From Desulfomonile sp963700305 (GTDB lineage: Bacteria > Desulfobacterota > Desulfomonilia > Desulfomonilales > Desulfomonilaceae), in assembly GCA_963700305.1 (NCBI GenBank), contig CAVOXB010000016.1, forward strand, positions 31,151 through 95,150: a stretch of DNA of 64,000 nt. Direction: 5' to 3'. A program made the position numbers and the translations under genes. The notes under the pieces were generated by a model. That model did no database searches. It worked only from the letters and a program-made list of their open reading frames with translations, and was not told where the DNA came from. Every line of letters begins with the position of its first letter. Within the stretch, counting starts at the first letter, position 1. Shown here in pieces: positions 17,693 to 28,480 of this stretch.

Positions 17693-18169
17693 ATTTTGTT
17701 TCTTTTTCGAAGCGCCTAATCACACGGTTTGCCGTGAGCAGCGCCGCGTCGCACGCCGTGACATTCGGCCGGACCAAAGCGAATCCAGATTAACTCGTTC
17801 CCTTTATACCGGCATTTATTTTTTAGCCTGATTTGCCGAGATGCGCCAGAGAAATTTAACGGTGGCGGGTCAACTCCTCACTTATCGGGTATGAACAGCA
17901 GTCTTCGTGGGGCTTCCCCGAGACTATCTCAAAATTGAACGAATTTCGACAGAGAAACGTTGTCTTTTGTACTTGAGTGCGGGATAAGCGTCAGAATTTT
18001 TTGGCAATTGCTCTACGCCTGGAAGATTGTCGTTCCACCAAGTCAAACTGACATTATTTTGGAGAAACTGTGTTATCCAAAAAGTGCACCCAAGTAGTTT
18101 GATATTTTGGTAGACTCATTGGAAGACAAAAGCATCGTCTGGCCCGCAAATGCTTTTCAGGGAGGAAAA
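17693..18169. other. Gene-free gap between divergent genes
   Basis: About 475 bases between the lipoprotein (minus) and the B3/B4 protein (plus). It must hold both promoters, but I see no clear consensus elements and no repeats. Confidence 0.4.
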
Positions 18170-18886
18170 TTGAACCAGAACGAAAAATTCTACGCGATAT
18201 CGGAAGAAATTTTTTCTCGTTTTCCCGGTTACGTCAGAGGCGTAGTGGTGGCCCATGGATTGGTCAACGGGAAATCTTCCGACGAGCTGATAACGTTGTT
18301 AAGAGCCGCGGAAGAGAGTGTCCGCAGCACAGTGGACGCGGCATCTGTTGCCGAACACCCCAGAATCGCCTCATGGCGAGAGGCTTATCGCTCATTCGGC
18401 GCAAAACCGACCAAGTTTCGGCCTTCAATAGAGGCGATGGCCCGGCGCGTTCTAAAGAATGAGGCCCTGCCGAGTATAAGTGCGCTGGTCGATATTGGAA
18501 ATATTGTTTCGCTGTCGCACTTGCTACCCGCAGGCGGACATGCAGTGGATGTGCTAGAGGGAGACATCTCATTGTGTTCGGCTGTGGGGGATGAGCAGTT
18601 CATTCCGCTGGACTCGGATCAGGTGGAAAACCCCATGCCCGGGGAAATAGTCTTTGTGGAAGGAAAGACAGTCTTAACCAGACGGTGGACGTGGCGCCAG
18701 GGAAAACACACGCTCGTCTCGCCTACCACGACAGCTGTGGAAATCAATGTGGATGGACTCCCACCGGTTCCGGTCAAGGAAATAGAGCAAGCATGTCGAG
18801 AATTAATGGAGCTTGTCGGGCAATTTTGTGGCGGTCGAAGCCGGTATGAAATTTTGAGTAAGGAAAATCCACGGATGAAGCTCTAA
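18170..18886 (+). CDS. B3/B4 (PheRS beta-like) domain protein
   Basis: About 238 residues matching the stand-alone B3/B4 domain family, related to the editing region of phenylalanyl-tRNA synthetase beta. Typical parts are FSRFPGYVRGVVVA at the start, SWREAYRSFGAKPTKFRPSIEA in the middle, and LVDIGNIVSLSHLLPAGGHAVD further on. The frame opens at TTG 18107, but TTG 18170 with GGAGG 4 bases upstream fits the family start better. Stand-alone members are thought to clear mischarged tRNA or bind amino-acid-like ligands; the exact role is unproven. Confidence 0.8.
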   Translation: MNQNEKFYAISEEIFSRFPGYVRGVVVAHGLVNGKSSDELITLLRAAEESVRSTVDAASVAEHPRIASWREAYRSFGAKPTKFRPSIEAMARRVLKNEALPSISALVDIGNIVSLSHLLPAGGHAVDVLEGDISLCSAVGDEQFIPLDSDQVENPMPGEIVFVEGKTVLTRRWTWRQGKHTLVSPTTTAVEINVDGLPPVPVKEIEQACRELMELVGQFCGGRSRYEILSKENPRMKL

Positions 18887-18945
18887 TGCACGTTTCTAGT
18901 ATTGCCGTTCGTCGATCATAATTACACGTTTGATCGCAGGACTAA

Positions 18946-18983
18946 TGTCGAAGCAATCTCAGAGCTAGGAGATTGCCTCGACA
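18946..18983. terminator. Hairpin between convergent genes
   Basis: TGTCGA-A-GCAATCTC pairs with GAGATTGC-C-TCGACA across an 8-base loop, with one mismatch in a 15-base stem. It sits between the convergent B3/B4 gene and prpE and shares the AAGCAATCTC core of repeats at 8.8 and 30.8 kb. Confidence 0.55.
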
Positions 18984-19054
18984 TTGACGCTCGCTCAATG
19001 GCAGGCCGCAATATGTTCTGCCGCCAAAGTCACTCTGTTCATGGCTAAACAGTA

Positions 19055-20963
19055 TTATCCACAGATTTTTTTTGCGTATCCTATTTGTTTCAAAGCTGTC
19101 TCAATCTCGCAGAGACTCGTCGGATCATCTATAGTCGGAGGAACGGAGTACGTCTCCCCGTCGGCTATTTTTCTCATGGTTCCCCTCAGAAACCTTGCCG
19201 GATCTCGTTTTGGGAAGCCTGTTTACGACAATGGCCTTTTTGAACGACGCCACTGCCCCAATGTCCTGCCGAACCATTTGGACCAACTCCGTCACAATCT
19301 GATCTTTAGGCCTATCAACCCCTGCCTTGAGCACGACAAAACCGACAGGCAACTGCCCTTTGAGATCGTCAGCAGCCCCAATCACTGCGCATTCGGCAAT
19401 GTCGGGATGGTTCGACAGCACTTCTTCCATACCCCCGGTGGAGAGCCTGTGTCCCGCGACGTTGATGACGTCATCCGTGCGGCCCATAACGAACACATAA
19501 CCCTCCTCGTCTATGTACCCGCCATCTCCGGTGATGTAGTAACCGGGAAATGGCGCCATATATGACTCGACAAATCTCTTATCATTGTTCCACAAAGTCG
19601 GCAGATTCCCAGGGGGTAGCGGCAGTTTCACTACAAGGGCACCCATCTCGCCAGGACCTACTTCCTTGGCAGTGACCGGGTCCAGGACCTTCAAATCGTA
19701 TCCTGGCATGGGTCTGGTGGCAGAGCCTGGTTTTGGGGAAAAGAACTCCAGACCTTTGAAGTTTCCGCAAATAGCCCAGGCCGTTTCAGTTTGCCACCAA
19801 TGGTCCACCACAGGCCGTTTCAGCAGTTCTGTACCCCAATGGTAAGTGTCCGGGTCGAGTCTTTCGCCCGCGAGGAACAACGTCTCAAATCCGGATATAT
19901 CGTATTTCTTAAAATATTCCCCCTTAGGGTCTTCTCTCTTTATGGCCCTTATCGCGGTGGGCGCGGTAAAGAGAGCTTTGACGCCGTGCTGACAAATGAC
20001 GCGCCAGAATTGACCGGGATCCGGTGTACCGACTGGTTTTCCTTCGTACACGATCGTTGTGGCGCCGGCGAACAAAGGCGCATAAACAATGTATGAGTGG
20101 CCGACAACCCACCCTACGTCAGACGCGGCCCAATACACATCACCAGGGTCAATGTTGTAGATGTGCTTCATGCTCCACAGGAGCGCCACCGCGTGCCCGC
20201 CATTGTCCCGGACAACTCCCTTGGGTAATGCGGTCGTGCCTGACGTATAGAGTATATAAAGTGGATCGGTAGAAGCCACCGAGACACAGTCTGCACGCTC
20301 GGCCCCAGCCTCCACTTCGTTCCAATCAAGATCTCTCCCCGGCTTCATATCTGCCTTGGCCTGGGGGCGCTGATAGATGACGCATTTCTCAGGTTTTGGT
20401 CCTGCAATTTCGATTGCCTCATCAAGCAGGGGTTTGTACGGGATGAGCCTTTGACCTTCAATTCCGCATGATGCAGACAAAATCACTTTAGGGGACGCGT
20501 CATCGATTCGGACAGCCAATTCTTTGGGTGCAAAACCGCCGAACACCACTGAGTGAACCGCCCCTAAGCGAGCACACGCCAGCATTCCGATTACTGCTTC
20601 AGGAATCATCGGCATGTAGACGAGTACTCTGTCGCCCTTCGTGACCCCCAGATTTGTTAAGAACCCTGCTGTCTTGGCGACTCTTTCCTTCAATTCCGAA
20701 TAGGTCAATTTCTGCACTGTGTTGGTTACAGGGCTGTCGTAAATGAGAGCCACCTGATCCCCTCGGCCACGAAGAACATGACGGTCCAGGGCATTGAAGC
20801 ACGTATTTAGCATTCCTCCGGGGAACCACTTAAAAAAAGGTGAATTTGATTGGTCCAGTACACGGTCCCACTTTTTGTCCCAGTCGATTTGTTCGGCAGC
20901 TCGTCCCCAGAATGCTTCTGGATTCTCCAGGGACTCTATAAAACAATCTTGGTATTTCATCAT
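19055..20963 (-). CDS. prpE: Propionyl-CoA (acyl-CoA) synthetase, frame change near 19191
   Basis: AMP-forming acyl-CoA ligase of the PrpE/ACSS3 group, activating propionate (and often acetate) with ATP and CoA. Motifs: the phosphate loop YILYTSGTTALPKGVVRD, the WWQTET adenine motif, ITGDGGYIDEEGY, and GRTDDVINVAGHRLSTG. The catalytic Lys lies in LPKTRSGK. The first frame turns to nonsense right after this motif. Removing one T from TTT (19190-19192, AAA on plus) restores VLRGTMRKIADGETYSVPP to a TAA at 19055-19057, for about 635 residues. The start may be the second Met (20960), better spaced from AGGGG. It lies downstream of actP and its DUF485 partner in the same orientation: uptake, then activation. 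Confidence 0.87.
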
Positions 20964-21012
20964 ATTCCCCTAAATCCGTGTTTATGTATGTTCCAAAAGT
21001 CTTGTCCGAATC

Positions 21013-21095
21013 AAAATCCCCTCAGGCACCCTTTACGAAAGGGGGGTAATGGGGCGACATCCTCCCCCCTTATTAAATGGGGGAGGACGGATTTT
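21013..21095. repeat. Dispersed G-run/C-run repeat, copy A
   Basis: An AAAATCCCCTC..CCCTTTACGAAAGGGGGG unit followed by TCCTCCCCCCTTATT and AATGGGGGAGGA, which form a second stem. A shorter relative lies at 28381-28425. It separates prpE from actP. Confidence 0.55.
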
Positions 21096-21204
21096 TCAAT
21101 TGACATGCACTGTGTTCCAGACATCTATTTTGGCAATGACTATGGTTCTTACGGTTGACTTTGTTCGAAATATCACCACCAAGGTCTCGAAATCTTGCCG
21201 CGGC

Positions 21205-23118
21205 CTAATGACTCACTGCTGTTGAAACGCCGATACCGGTAGTCTGGCGGACGTACAATTCGTCAAACGCGTCTTCTTCGCGCTTACTCGGAAATAGCAG
21301 TGCTAGAACGATTGAGGCAAACAGCCCTGCCGGAATGCAGACTATAGCCGGAACGCGTAACGGAAATATCGGCTTATCCAGTCCCAGGACTGACGTACCG
21401 TCTTTATTCTTCTCGTAGGACACTTTGGCCTTTGCAAGATCAGTTGTTTCCTTTTCGGTCAGAGTTGTCCCGTCGATTTGCTTCTTCTCGAGAGTCGTTA
21501 TGACCTTCTGATTCCCTTCCGCAATGATCTTCGGATACTCCATGTTGGGCGAAATAAGAACCAGACCTATGCCCACGAAGGTGCCGACCATCAGTCCGCC
21601 GCAGATCCCGGCTGTGCTCATTCTTTTCCAGAACAGAGAGAGCACTACTGTAGGCAGGACTCCTGCAGCAGACACTGCAAAAGCTAGAGCGACCAGGTGA
21701 GCAACGTTTTGCTTTTCTGCACCAAGAGCGATGAGCAGTCCTGCGGTCCCCACGCAGAATGCGGCGATCCTTGCAGCGGTTACCTGCTGCTTCTGGTCCG
21801 CTTTGCCGTCCTTAATCACGTTCGTGTAGATGTCATGGGAGACGGCTGCTGAAGAAGCAAGCACCAGACCGGACACAACAGCCAGGATGGTAGCGAAAGC
21901 AACCGCGCAAACAAATGCCTGGAAGAAGTCCCCGAAAAGTGGGTGAAACATGTCTCCCAGGTAACGTGCCAGAAGCGGATTGGCCATATTTCCCGATGGG
22001 TCAACTGCAGTAATTCCCTGCGGTGTCAAGAAGAGGGCCGCACCGTACCCCATAACCGTCGTAAGTATGAAGAATGTCGCTATGAGGAACATGGATACCA
22101 CGACCGACTTGCGCGCAGCCTTGGCGTCCGGCACCGTGAAGAACCGCATGAGTATGTGAGGCATGCCTGCTGTGCCCAAGCAAGTGGCCATGCCGAGCGA
22201 GACCTGGTCCCACACGTTTTTCAGAAATAATCCGGGCTCAAGAAATCTCTGCCCATAATCAAAGCCGGCTTGAGGCAGCACGTGTTGCATGTGCTTCATT
22301 CGAACCCACTCCTGAATTTGCGGGCTCTCTGCCACTTCACTAAAAAGCCTTAGAGGATTGAAGTCCAACTTAGCGAGAACGAGAATGGAAATTGCCACAC
22401 CGCCACCGACTAGAAGAGCCGCTTTTATGATCTGGACCCAGGTCGTGGCTATCATTCCACCAAAAACCACGTAAATGATGATCAAGATGCCTACCAACAC
22501 TATAGACACAGTGTAATCTACTCCCACGAGGAGATTCATGAGCTTGCCTGCGCCTACCATTTGGGCAGTCAGGTAGAAAGTGGATACCGCAACAGTTGCG
22601 ATCGCGGCACAGGCACGAACGGGTTTAGGACTGGACCTGAAGCAAAGGACGTCTCCCACTGTGTACTTGCCCGAGTTACGGCAAGGTTCGGCCATGACTA
22701 GAAGCACGGTCACAAAAGCCACCATCCAGCCCGTGGGATAAAGAAACCCGTCAAGCCCGTTCAAGGATATAAGTCCGGCCATACCCAAGAACGTAGCAGC
22801 GGACATGTAATCGCCGGCTATGGCCCAACCGTTCTGCCAGGCTGTGATGGAAGAGCGGGCCGCATAGAAATCCGCTGTGGTCTTCGTTCGCTGAGCCGCC
22901 CAGTAAACGATGTACAAAGTGATTGCGATGATAATAATGAACATCCCCAAAGTGAGGGGTTTGTTGGCTTTTGCCGACGCCGGCGCCGCCGCGGCTTGAC
23001 CGATCATGACATTAGATATGGTGGTCTCAGGACCGGTATGTGCGGTCGCTGGGATCGCTGCACTGATCAGCAAGCCCAGAGAAAAGGCCAAAACCAATAT
23101 ATAAAGCATTCTCTTCAC
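21205..23118 (-). CDS. actP: Cation/acetate symporter (sodium:solute symporter family)
   Basis: A 637-residue ActP-type sodium:solute symporter for acetate and related short acids. There is an N-terminal signal-like helix and a second start region ITLYIVYWAAQRTKTTADFYAA, then the family core GWAIAGDYMSAATFLGMAGL, GKYTVGDVLCFR and MATCLGTAGMPHILMRFFTV. A roughly 50-residue charged insert (IIAEGNQKVITTLEKKQI..) lies before the last helices, as in several deltaproteobacterial forms. The DUF485 gene starts upstream and ends 14 bases before it, the usual yjcH-actP pairing. Confidence 0.92.
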   Translation of the reverse strand: MKRMLYILVLAFSLGLLISAAIPATAHTGPETTISNVMIGQAAAAPASAKANKPLTLGMFIIIIAITLYIVYWAAQRTKTTADFYAARSSITAWQNGWAIAGDYMSAATFLGMAGLISLNGLDGFLYPTGWMVAFVTVLLVMAEPCRNSGKYTVGDVLCFRSSPKPVRACAAIATVAVSTFYLTAQMVGAGKLMNLLVGVDYTVSIVLVGILIIIYVVFGGMIATTWVQIIKAALLVGGGVAISILVLAKLDFNPLRLFSEVAESPQIQEWVRMKHMQHVLPQAGFDYGQRFLEPGLFLKNVWDQVSLGMATCLGTAGMPHILMRFFTVPDAKAARKSVVVSMFLIATFFILTTVMGYGAALFLTPQGITAVDPSGNMANPLLARYLGDMFHPLFGDFFQAFVCAVAFATILAVVSGLVLASSAAVSHDIYTNVIKDGKADQKQQVTAARIAAFCVGTAGLLIALGAEKQNVAHLVALAFAVSAAGVLPTVVLSLFWKRMSTAGICGGLMVGTFVGIGLVLISPNMEYPKIIAEGNQKVITTLEKKQIDGTTLTEKETTDLAKAKVSYEKNKDGTSVLGLDKPIFPLRVPAIVCIPAGLFASIVLALLFPSKREEDAFDELYVRQTTGIGVSTAVSH

Positions 23119-23132
23119 TGGCTCGTCCCTCC

Positions 23133-23480
23133 TTATTTCAGTCTAAGCTCTTCCAGCAGTTCTCTGGTGAGTCTGTCCGCAGTCCTGTTTGCCCAATAGT
23201 CGTAGTAAATGGCTATGAACAGACAGACACCGTACTGTGCCAGGGCATACAGGTACAGGAGCGGAACGTGCCCGATGATCTGCTTGTTAAAGAAATCTGA
23301 CTGACTGGTGGTATAGCCGGCGGCTATCGGGAGCAAAAAATAGAATATTGTGGAAAACAACCACCATCCTATGAGGAAACTCATTTTCCTCCTGGATAGT
23401 TCCCTAAACTTTGCATTCTTGGCTATTGCACTCCAGTCCTCTGGGGTCAAAGAGGAAGCCAATTTGTTCAGTTGTGCCAC
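23133..23480 (-). CDS. DUF485 membrane protein (YjcH-like)
   Basis: A 115-residue DUF485 protein, the regular small partner of ActP, with two membrane helices (ISFLIGWW..FYFLLPIAA and LYLYALAQYGVCLFIAIYY) and the motif YDYWANRTADRLTRELL. Its exact function is unknown; it is thought to assist the symporter. First gene of the acetate/propionate unit. Confidence 0.88.
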   Translation of the reverse strand: MAQLNKLASSLTPEDWSAIAKNAKFRELSRRKMSFLIGWWLFSTIFYFLLPIAAGYTTSQSDFFNKQIIGHVPLLYLYALAQYGVCLFIAIYYDYWANRTADRLTRELLEELRLK

Positions 23481-25030
23481 GTGAGTACTCCTTCCTTGTC
23501 GAGAAGAGCTTCACAGCTACTTTGATGCGTAGCATAAGGAATCATTGCAATTCCTATCATTCAAGCCACCTAGTTGAAGAGTACAGTCCTATCCATTAGA
23601 TGTTGTCCGCTGAGGGCAACAACGTTTTGTGACGGCAATTCGGTTCTTGTCAGAGAAAATTCGGCGGAGTAAGTCTATGGAGGAGAACGTCCGTTGGCAA
23701 TTACGAAAAAGACAACCCTTCCCGGTGTGTCCGGCGCTTGCGACCATGAGCGCCGATACCTGGCAGTTTGCACAATAGCAACGATTAGCACGCCGTTGTC
23801 AAAGTCATAAGTGCTTCGTGTCGAAGCGCACCACCTCGGTTCATCATTCAAGGATTGGCGAGAAATCGGGAGAGGGATGAACAAGAGCGTTACTACAGTA
23901 AGGTAAATATATCTGGAATCTGAAATCGGCAGGATGGAGGAACCTCCAAGGCTGCGAAAAAAATGCCCTATGAATCGTGAGCCTGCCAAGAAATTTGACG
24001 AGTGCGTCCTGGAGTATGACTTTTCGATCTTCCAATAATCCAGAGGCTGAGGTTCGACACAAAAATCGGCCAGGGCAGGGCCAGCTCTGCCTGGGCTCAC
24101 AAATGTAACCATCATGCTGCGTCGGCGACTCGGGTGAAGTTTCCCAATGAAATTATGAGCCATGAGACATTTCTTGAAAGGCACGCGACTTGTCCCGTTT
24201 CGTGTCCCGCTGAATACCCTGGCGGGGTCTGACGAGGACCGAAAGGGGTTGGTCACCCCTCTCAGCGAGAGGTGACCATTGCCATGCAAGAAGTCATGAT
24301 GCAAGCAGGTGAATTCAAGGCGGAAGACGAGGTGTCTTCCGTCTCTTTATGCCTCGTGACGGTTCCCCTAGTACAGGCCATCAGCCCAAGATCACACCAC
24401 AACTTCTTTCCGAAAGGGAATGAGCTTGTGCCCTGGTTTGCAATTCTGATGCCAATATCAGGAGCTACCCAGGCAATTGTAACCAATTAATAATAATAAC
24501 TAATCGCGGTAGCCAGGACTTTGGGTGAATGACATTCGGAATCGGCCGCACTGGGTTGAATGGACCCATTCAGAACAGGTCGTGGTGAAAAGTAGCGCAA
24601 ATTGAGTTCATTATGGTGGTGGTATTCCCACCATGGCCTCAACTGCCACTGGGGTTTGCCACCCTTCGGCTAATTCATAGTGTCTGCGAGAGAACGAATT
24701 CCCCTTGTAGTAAAGAGGAAAAGAAGCATACGGGTGAGGACAGGCCATCCAGGGGTCTCTATGGTAGAGGCTGGCGTCTCTCTTTCGGTCAGATGAAGAG
24801 CCATATCCGCTCGCCTTAGGGAGAAGCTTTCCGCTTACATGCTCACATCCAAGGGTTGGTTCTTCTTATTCGTTTGGATTAGAATTTTTCGCTATTATCC
24901 GAGTGAAAACCTTCATGAATGGGACAAAAAAGCCTATAATGATCAAAATGGATTAGTAGAATAATATTGCTTGTTAGATCCCTTTTCATGCACCCCACGA
25001 AACGAATCCCTATGCGATTAAGGTGGAAGC
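23481..25030. other. 1.55-kb gene-free region
   Basis: No open frame here looks like real protein. The longest (minus, 23675-24304) has no recognisable domain and an unlikely composition. Near its right end is a candidate promoter (24912-24940) for the regulator that follows. The remainder may be decayed sequence or hold an RNA gene I cannot recognise. Confidence 0.4.
24912..24940 (+). promoter_or_regulatory. Candidate sigma-70 promoter for the PAS/LuxR regulator
   Basis: TTCATG (24912-24917), 17-base spacer, perfect TATAAT (24935-24940), about 90 bases before the ATG at 25031. The -35 box is weak. Confidence 0.4.
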
Positions 25031-27444
25031 ATGTCAAATAATGCAATTTTATGGATCGGGCGCTTCGAAATCGGCCGGTGAAACACTCAGGGAATCCGTA
25101 GCATCGGAACTCCAAGACCTTGCTGTAGAAGCGGCGTACAGACGGCAGAGAAGCCCTGGACACACTCTCCCGGAACCCCGGTGGTTATTCGATCAGCATA
25201 ATTGAACTTTCTGCTGCGAATATGGAATTAGCGGCCCTGGCCACCAGCATAAAGCAGATTAATCCCGCAATTGAAATCATTGTGTTGGGTGAACCTGCGC
25301 CTGGATGGGGGAGACTTAATCTGCCTCGATATTATCGGCCCATCTTTCTCCCTAGTTCTGGGGGAGGCGACGTTCTGATCTCCTGCATCGCCAAACTGAG
25401 GGAAATGATCGAAGCGAGAGAAAACTTCGAACAGCTTGGCCGAACCCTTACGGAAAAAATCGGCATATCACGATCCAGCACGGAAGTTATATTGTCGTTG
25501 CTGGACCGTCATGACGGCATGGGGGTAATAGGCCTTCGCAGAGACGGTTTTTTTTCATCCTATAACGCTGAAGCGCAACGCCTTACTGGATACGGAGTCG
25601 AGGAGATAGCTCATGTACAGGTGTGGGCGCAGACTTTACTGGTAGATTATGAGAGTGTTCGAGCGCTTCTGGGAGCAATTGAATCATTCTGGGCCAATAA
25701 ATTGGGCAGGCAGAATATGCGCTTGCGCATACGTCACCGAAATGGCCGTATAATAACTCTCTCCATGAATGCTGTGGTGATGCTTGACGGCTTCAGACAT
25801 GCCCGGCAAATAGTGCTGTTGTTCTTCGATCCTGTAGAGAGCTCGGCTGTGCGGGAATATCAGCTTCTCACTGAATCCGGGTCATGCTGTTTCTACACTT
25901 ATTTGCCGGAAACTGGATTTCTCAGAATGTCCAGCGCAGCTCTAGATTTGCTAAACAGGGCCTTTTCACTCAATCTGACTTATGCAGACGTTCTTAACCG
26001 TAAAGTGACCGAATTGCCTGTACCTCCAAATGTCGCTTCCACCTGGGAGGACGGCCTTAGAAAAGTGGCCAATGGAAAGATATTTGTCCAGGAGGATATG
26101 CCTCCACTGGGGTTGGCTGGTCGCCGTATTATGGGACACCAGGCCATGGCTCGGATCAAGGTTGGAGCAAAAGACCCCTTTATCGTGGTCGCTTCTGTTC
26201 AAAGGCGAGAAGACCTGCTCTCGGATGCCCTGCGAGGCCTGAGTGATAACGCCCTTGCGGAGAAGACCCTCAATTCCATTCCCCGTCCTTGTGTCCTGCT
26301 GGAATCAAAGCGCGACGAAGACGGCCATATCACAGAGTTTTTCTGTATTTGGATAAATGATTCGGCGAGAAGTCTCCTGAAGTGCGATTCAGATTTGACT
26401 GGACCTGTTCCACTGTCGGAAGTGTTTACAGATCCCGCTGTTGTGAGCACTGTGTCTGACATGGCTCGAGACGTATGCGAAACTGGCGGCGAGAAAAATT
26501 TCGAAATGACATTGCGTCTGAAACGGGGTGATCAGACCCAAGCGAATTGGAATTTCTGGTTGGGAAAAGTTGGCGATGGAGCGGCCGTTTTTATAAAGGA
26601 CGTAACTGAAGCCCGAAAAGAGGAAATTCGTCTGAGGCATTACCGTCACGTATTTTCACATATGAACGAATCAATCATAGTGACGGATCTGGAAGGCAAC
26701 ATTATCGATTGGAATCCCGCGAGTGAACGAATGTTCGGCTATACCAAAGATCAGATATTGGAACGATCCGTTTTTCTTCTAACGGAGCAAAGAAGACCCG
26801 GCAGTCTGGAACGCGAATCCAGTCAAGTGCTGCGAGATGGCGACGTGTGGCAGGGCGAACACGAATACGTCCGCAGCAACGGCACAAGAGGTGTTGCATT
26901 TACTGTATTTGCAGAGCTCAAGGATGATAAAGGCGTAGCATACGGTACGGTCGGGCTGTGCCACGATCTGACCGAACGAAAGAGACTCGAAGAAAAACTT
27001 ACGGCCAAGAGCCAGGAGCTCCAGGAAAAGAACCTCGCTCTGAATACTCTGCTGCGCTACGCGGAAGAAGAGCGGGTAAGGGCGTGCGAACGGGTCGCTT
27101 CGGACACGGGTAAAAAGATAAACAACAGGATTTTCCGAATACTCCAGGACAAGCACAATCCCCCACTTGTGGAAGCCCATGCAAAGCTCCTGCTCCAAGA
27201 AATCGGGGTGTCCGAACAAACGGAGAAGCCGATTGAGAACGATCCTAGTCTAAAGCTTTCTGAAAAGGAGCTGGAGGTGGCAAAGCTCATTCGCCTAGGA
27301 AAAACCACCCAAGAGATTGCTTTTATTCTTGATAAGAGCCCTGACACGATTCGGCTTCAACGTATCTCGATTCGCAAGAAATTGGGCATGGGGAGACGGG
27401 ACCAGAATCTGATCAATTATCTCAAGAAGATCGATCTTCGATAA
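25031..27444 (+). CDS. Degenerate receiver - PAS repeats - LuxR-type HTH regulator, frame changes near 25075 and 25130
   Basis: About 800 residues. The clean frame starts at Met 25222, but the receiver-like part extends upstream: ATG 25031 (AAGGTGGA before it) reads MSNNAILWIGRFEIG, then one frame change leads to TLRESVASELQDL, and a second to TDGREALDTLSRNPGGYSI, which joins SIIELSAANMELAALATSI in the main frame. This is a receiver fold with the acidic pair lost and Glu where the phospho-acceptor Asp normally lies. Several PAS-type domains follow; the last and clearest is HVFSHMNESIIVTDLEGNII with a PAC end. A coiled linker and a LuxR/GerE-type helix-turn-helix (LKLSEKELEVAKLIRLGKTT..IAFILDKSPDTIRLQRISIRKKLG) close it. 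It lies divergent to the acetate/propionate genes and may control them (inference). Confidence 0.78.
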
Positions 27445-27520
27445 GACCAGTAATAGAGGGTAGTGCCTTTCTTCTTGGCCATTCTTCCGGCAACCTGTAG
27501 CTCAGTATGCCGGGAATTGA

Positions 27521-28297
27521 CTAGCCTTTAGAAGCTGCCAGACCCAAGCTTCCCTTCAGATTGTCTATTTCCTCGTGGCCGGTGAGCTTCAAGAACGCTT
27601 TTTCAAGGTTGCCGCCTGTGCGTGCGATTGTGCTCTTGATATTGGCCGGAGTGTCGGAGGCTATGATCTTCCCTTTGTGAATGATGGCTATGATCGAGCA
27701 GATTTCATCAGCTACTGCCAGTGTGTGAGTAGACAAGAACACCGCCATGCCTCTTTCTTTGGCCATTTGGGTGAACAAGTCTTTCACAAGGCGTACGCCT
27801 CTGGGATCGAGTCCCACCATTGGCTCGTCTATTATGAATATCTTGGGTTTATGTAAAAGAGCAGCGCTGATTATTAGCCTCTGCTTCATTCCGTGGGAAT
27901 AACCCTCGATAAGCTCGTCTTTCCAGTCTAGAAGCTCGAAAAGCTCCAGGTAAAATATCCCGAGCTTGCTCAATTCCTGTTTATCGACATTGTAGAGGCC
28001 CGCAATAAACTCCAGGAATTCCCATCCAGTGAGCTTCTCGTACAGATACGGCCTGTCCGGAACAAAACCTACAATGGCCTTGGCTTTTTCAGGCTCACGA
28101 GCCAAATCGTGACCACCAAGGATAATAGTCCCGGAATCAGGTTTCATAAGGCCTGCAAGCATCCGGATGGTCGTAGTCTTGCCCGCGCCGTTGGGCCCGA
28201 GAAAACCCATTACCTCGCCGGGCGGCACATCAAGATTTATATGATCAACAGCCAACACCTTGTTGAACTGTTTTGCCAGATTTTCTATGTGAATCAT
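27521..28297 (-). CDS. ABC-2 type transporter ATP-binding protein
   Basis: About 258 residues. ATG 28297 (MIHIENLAKQF, with AGAGGTAAG upstream) is chosen over the open frame to 28339. Walker A is GPNGAGKTTT, Q-loop GFVPDRPYLYEKLTGWEFL, signature YSHGMKQRL, Walker B IFIIDEPMVGLDPRG, H-loop STHTL. Its type normally pairs with an ABC-2 permease, but none lies next to it: downstream is the convergent regulator, upstream the transglutaminase. The permease may be elsewhere or lost. Confidence 0.88.
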   Translation of the reverse strand: MIHIENLAKQFNKVLAVDHINLDVPPGEVMGFLGPNGAGKTTTIRMLAGLMKPDSGTIILGGHDLAREPEKAKAIVGFVPDRPYLYEKLTGWEFLEFIAGLYNVDKQELSKLGIFYLELFELLDWKDELIEGYSHGMKQRLIISAALLHKPKIFIIDEPMVGLDPRGVRLVKDLFTQMAKERGMAVFLSTHTLAVADEICSIIAIIHKGKIIASDTPANIKSTIARTGGNLEKAFLKLTGHEEIDNLKGSLGLAASKG

Positions 28298-28380
28298 ACG
28301 GTCGGACTTACCTCTTGCGATAACGCATTTTCCCCGCACTACGCACGGTCGTTAAATAATAATCCTCTGATTATCTTGAG

Positions 28381-28425
28381 AATCCCTCAAGCCCCCCTTT
28401 CGTAAAGAGGCGGACAGGGGGGATT
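28381..28425. repeat. Dispersed G-run/C-run repeat, copy B
   Basis: AATCCCTCAAGCCCCCCTTT-CG-TAAAGAGG followed by GGGGGGATT, related to the element at 21013-21095. It lies between the ABC ATPase gene and the transglutaminase gene. Confidence 0.5.
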
Positions 28426-28480
28426 GTTGTACGTCATCGACTTTACTAGCACCGCCATGTTGTTCCATCAAGGTACCGCA

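Noticed and set aside
23675..24304. A 209-residue minus-strand open frame
   Set aside because: Composition rich in R and S with no domain pattern and no good start; looks like a chance open frame.
24642..24662. A sigma-54-like GCCAC..TTGCC box
   Set aside because: Elements do not match the required GG-N10-GC spacing well and no activator site is evident.
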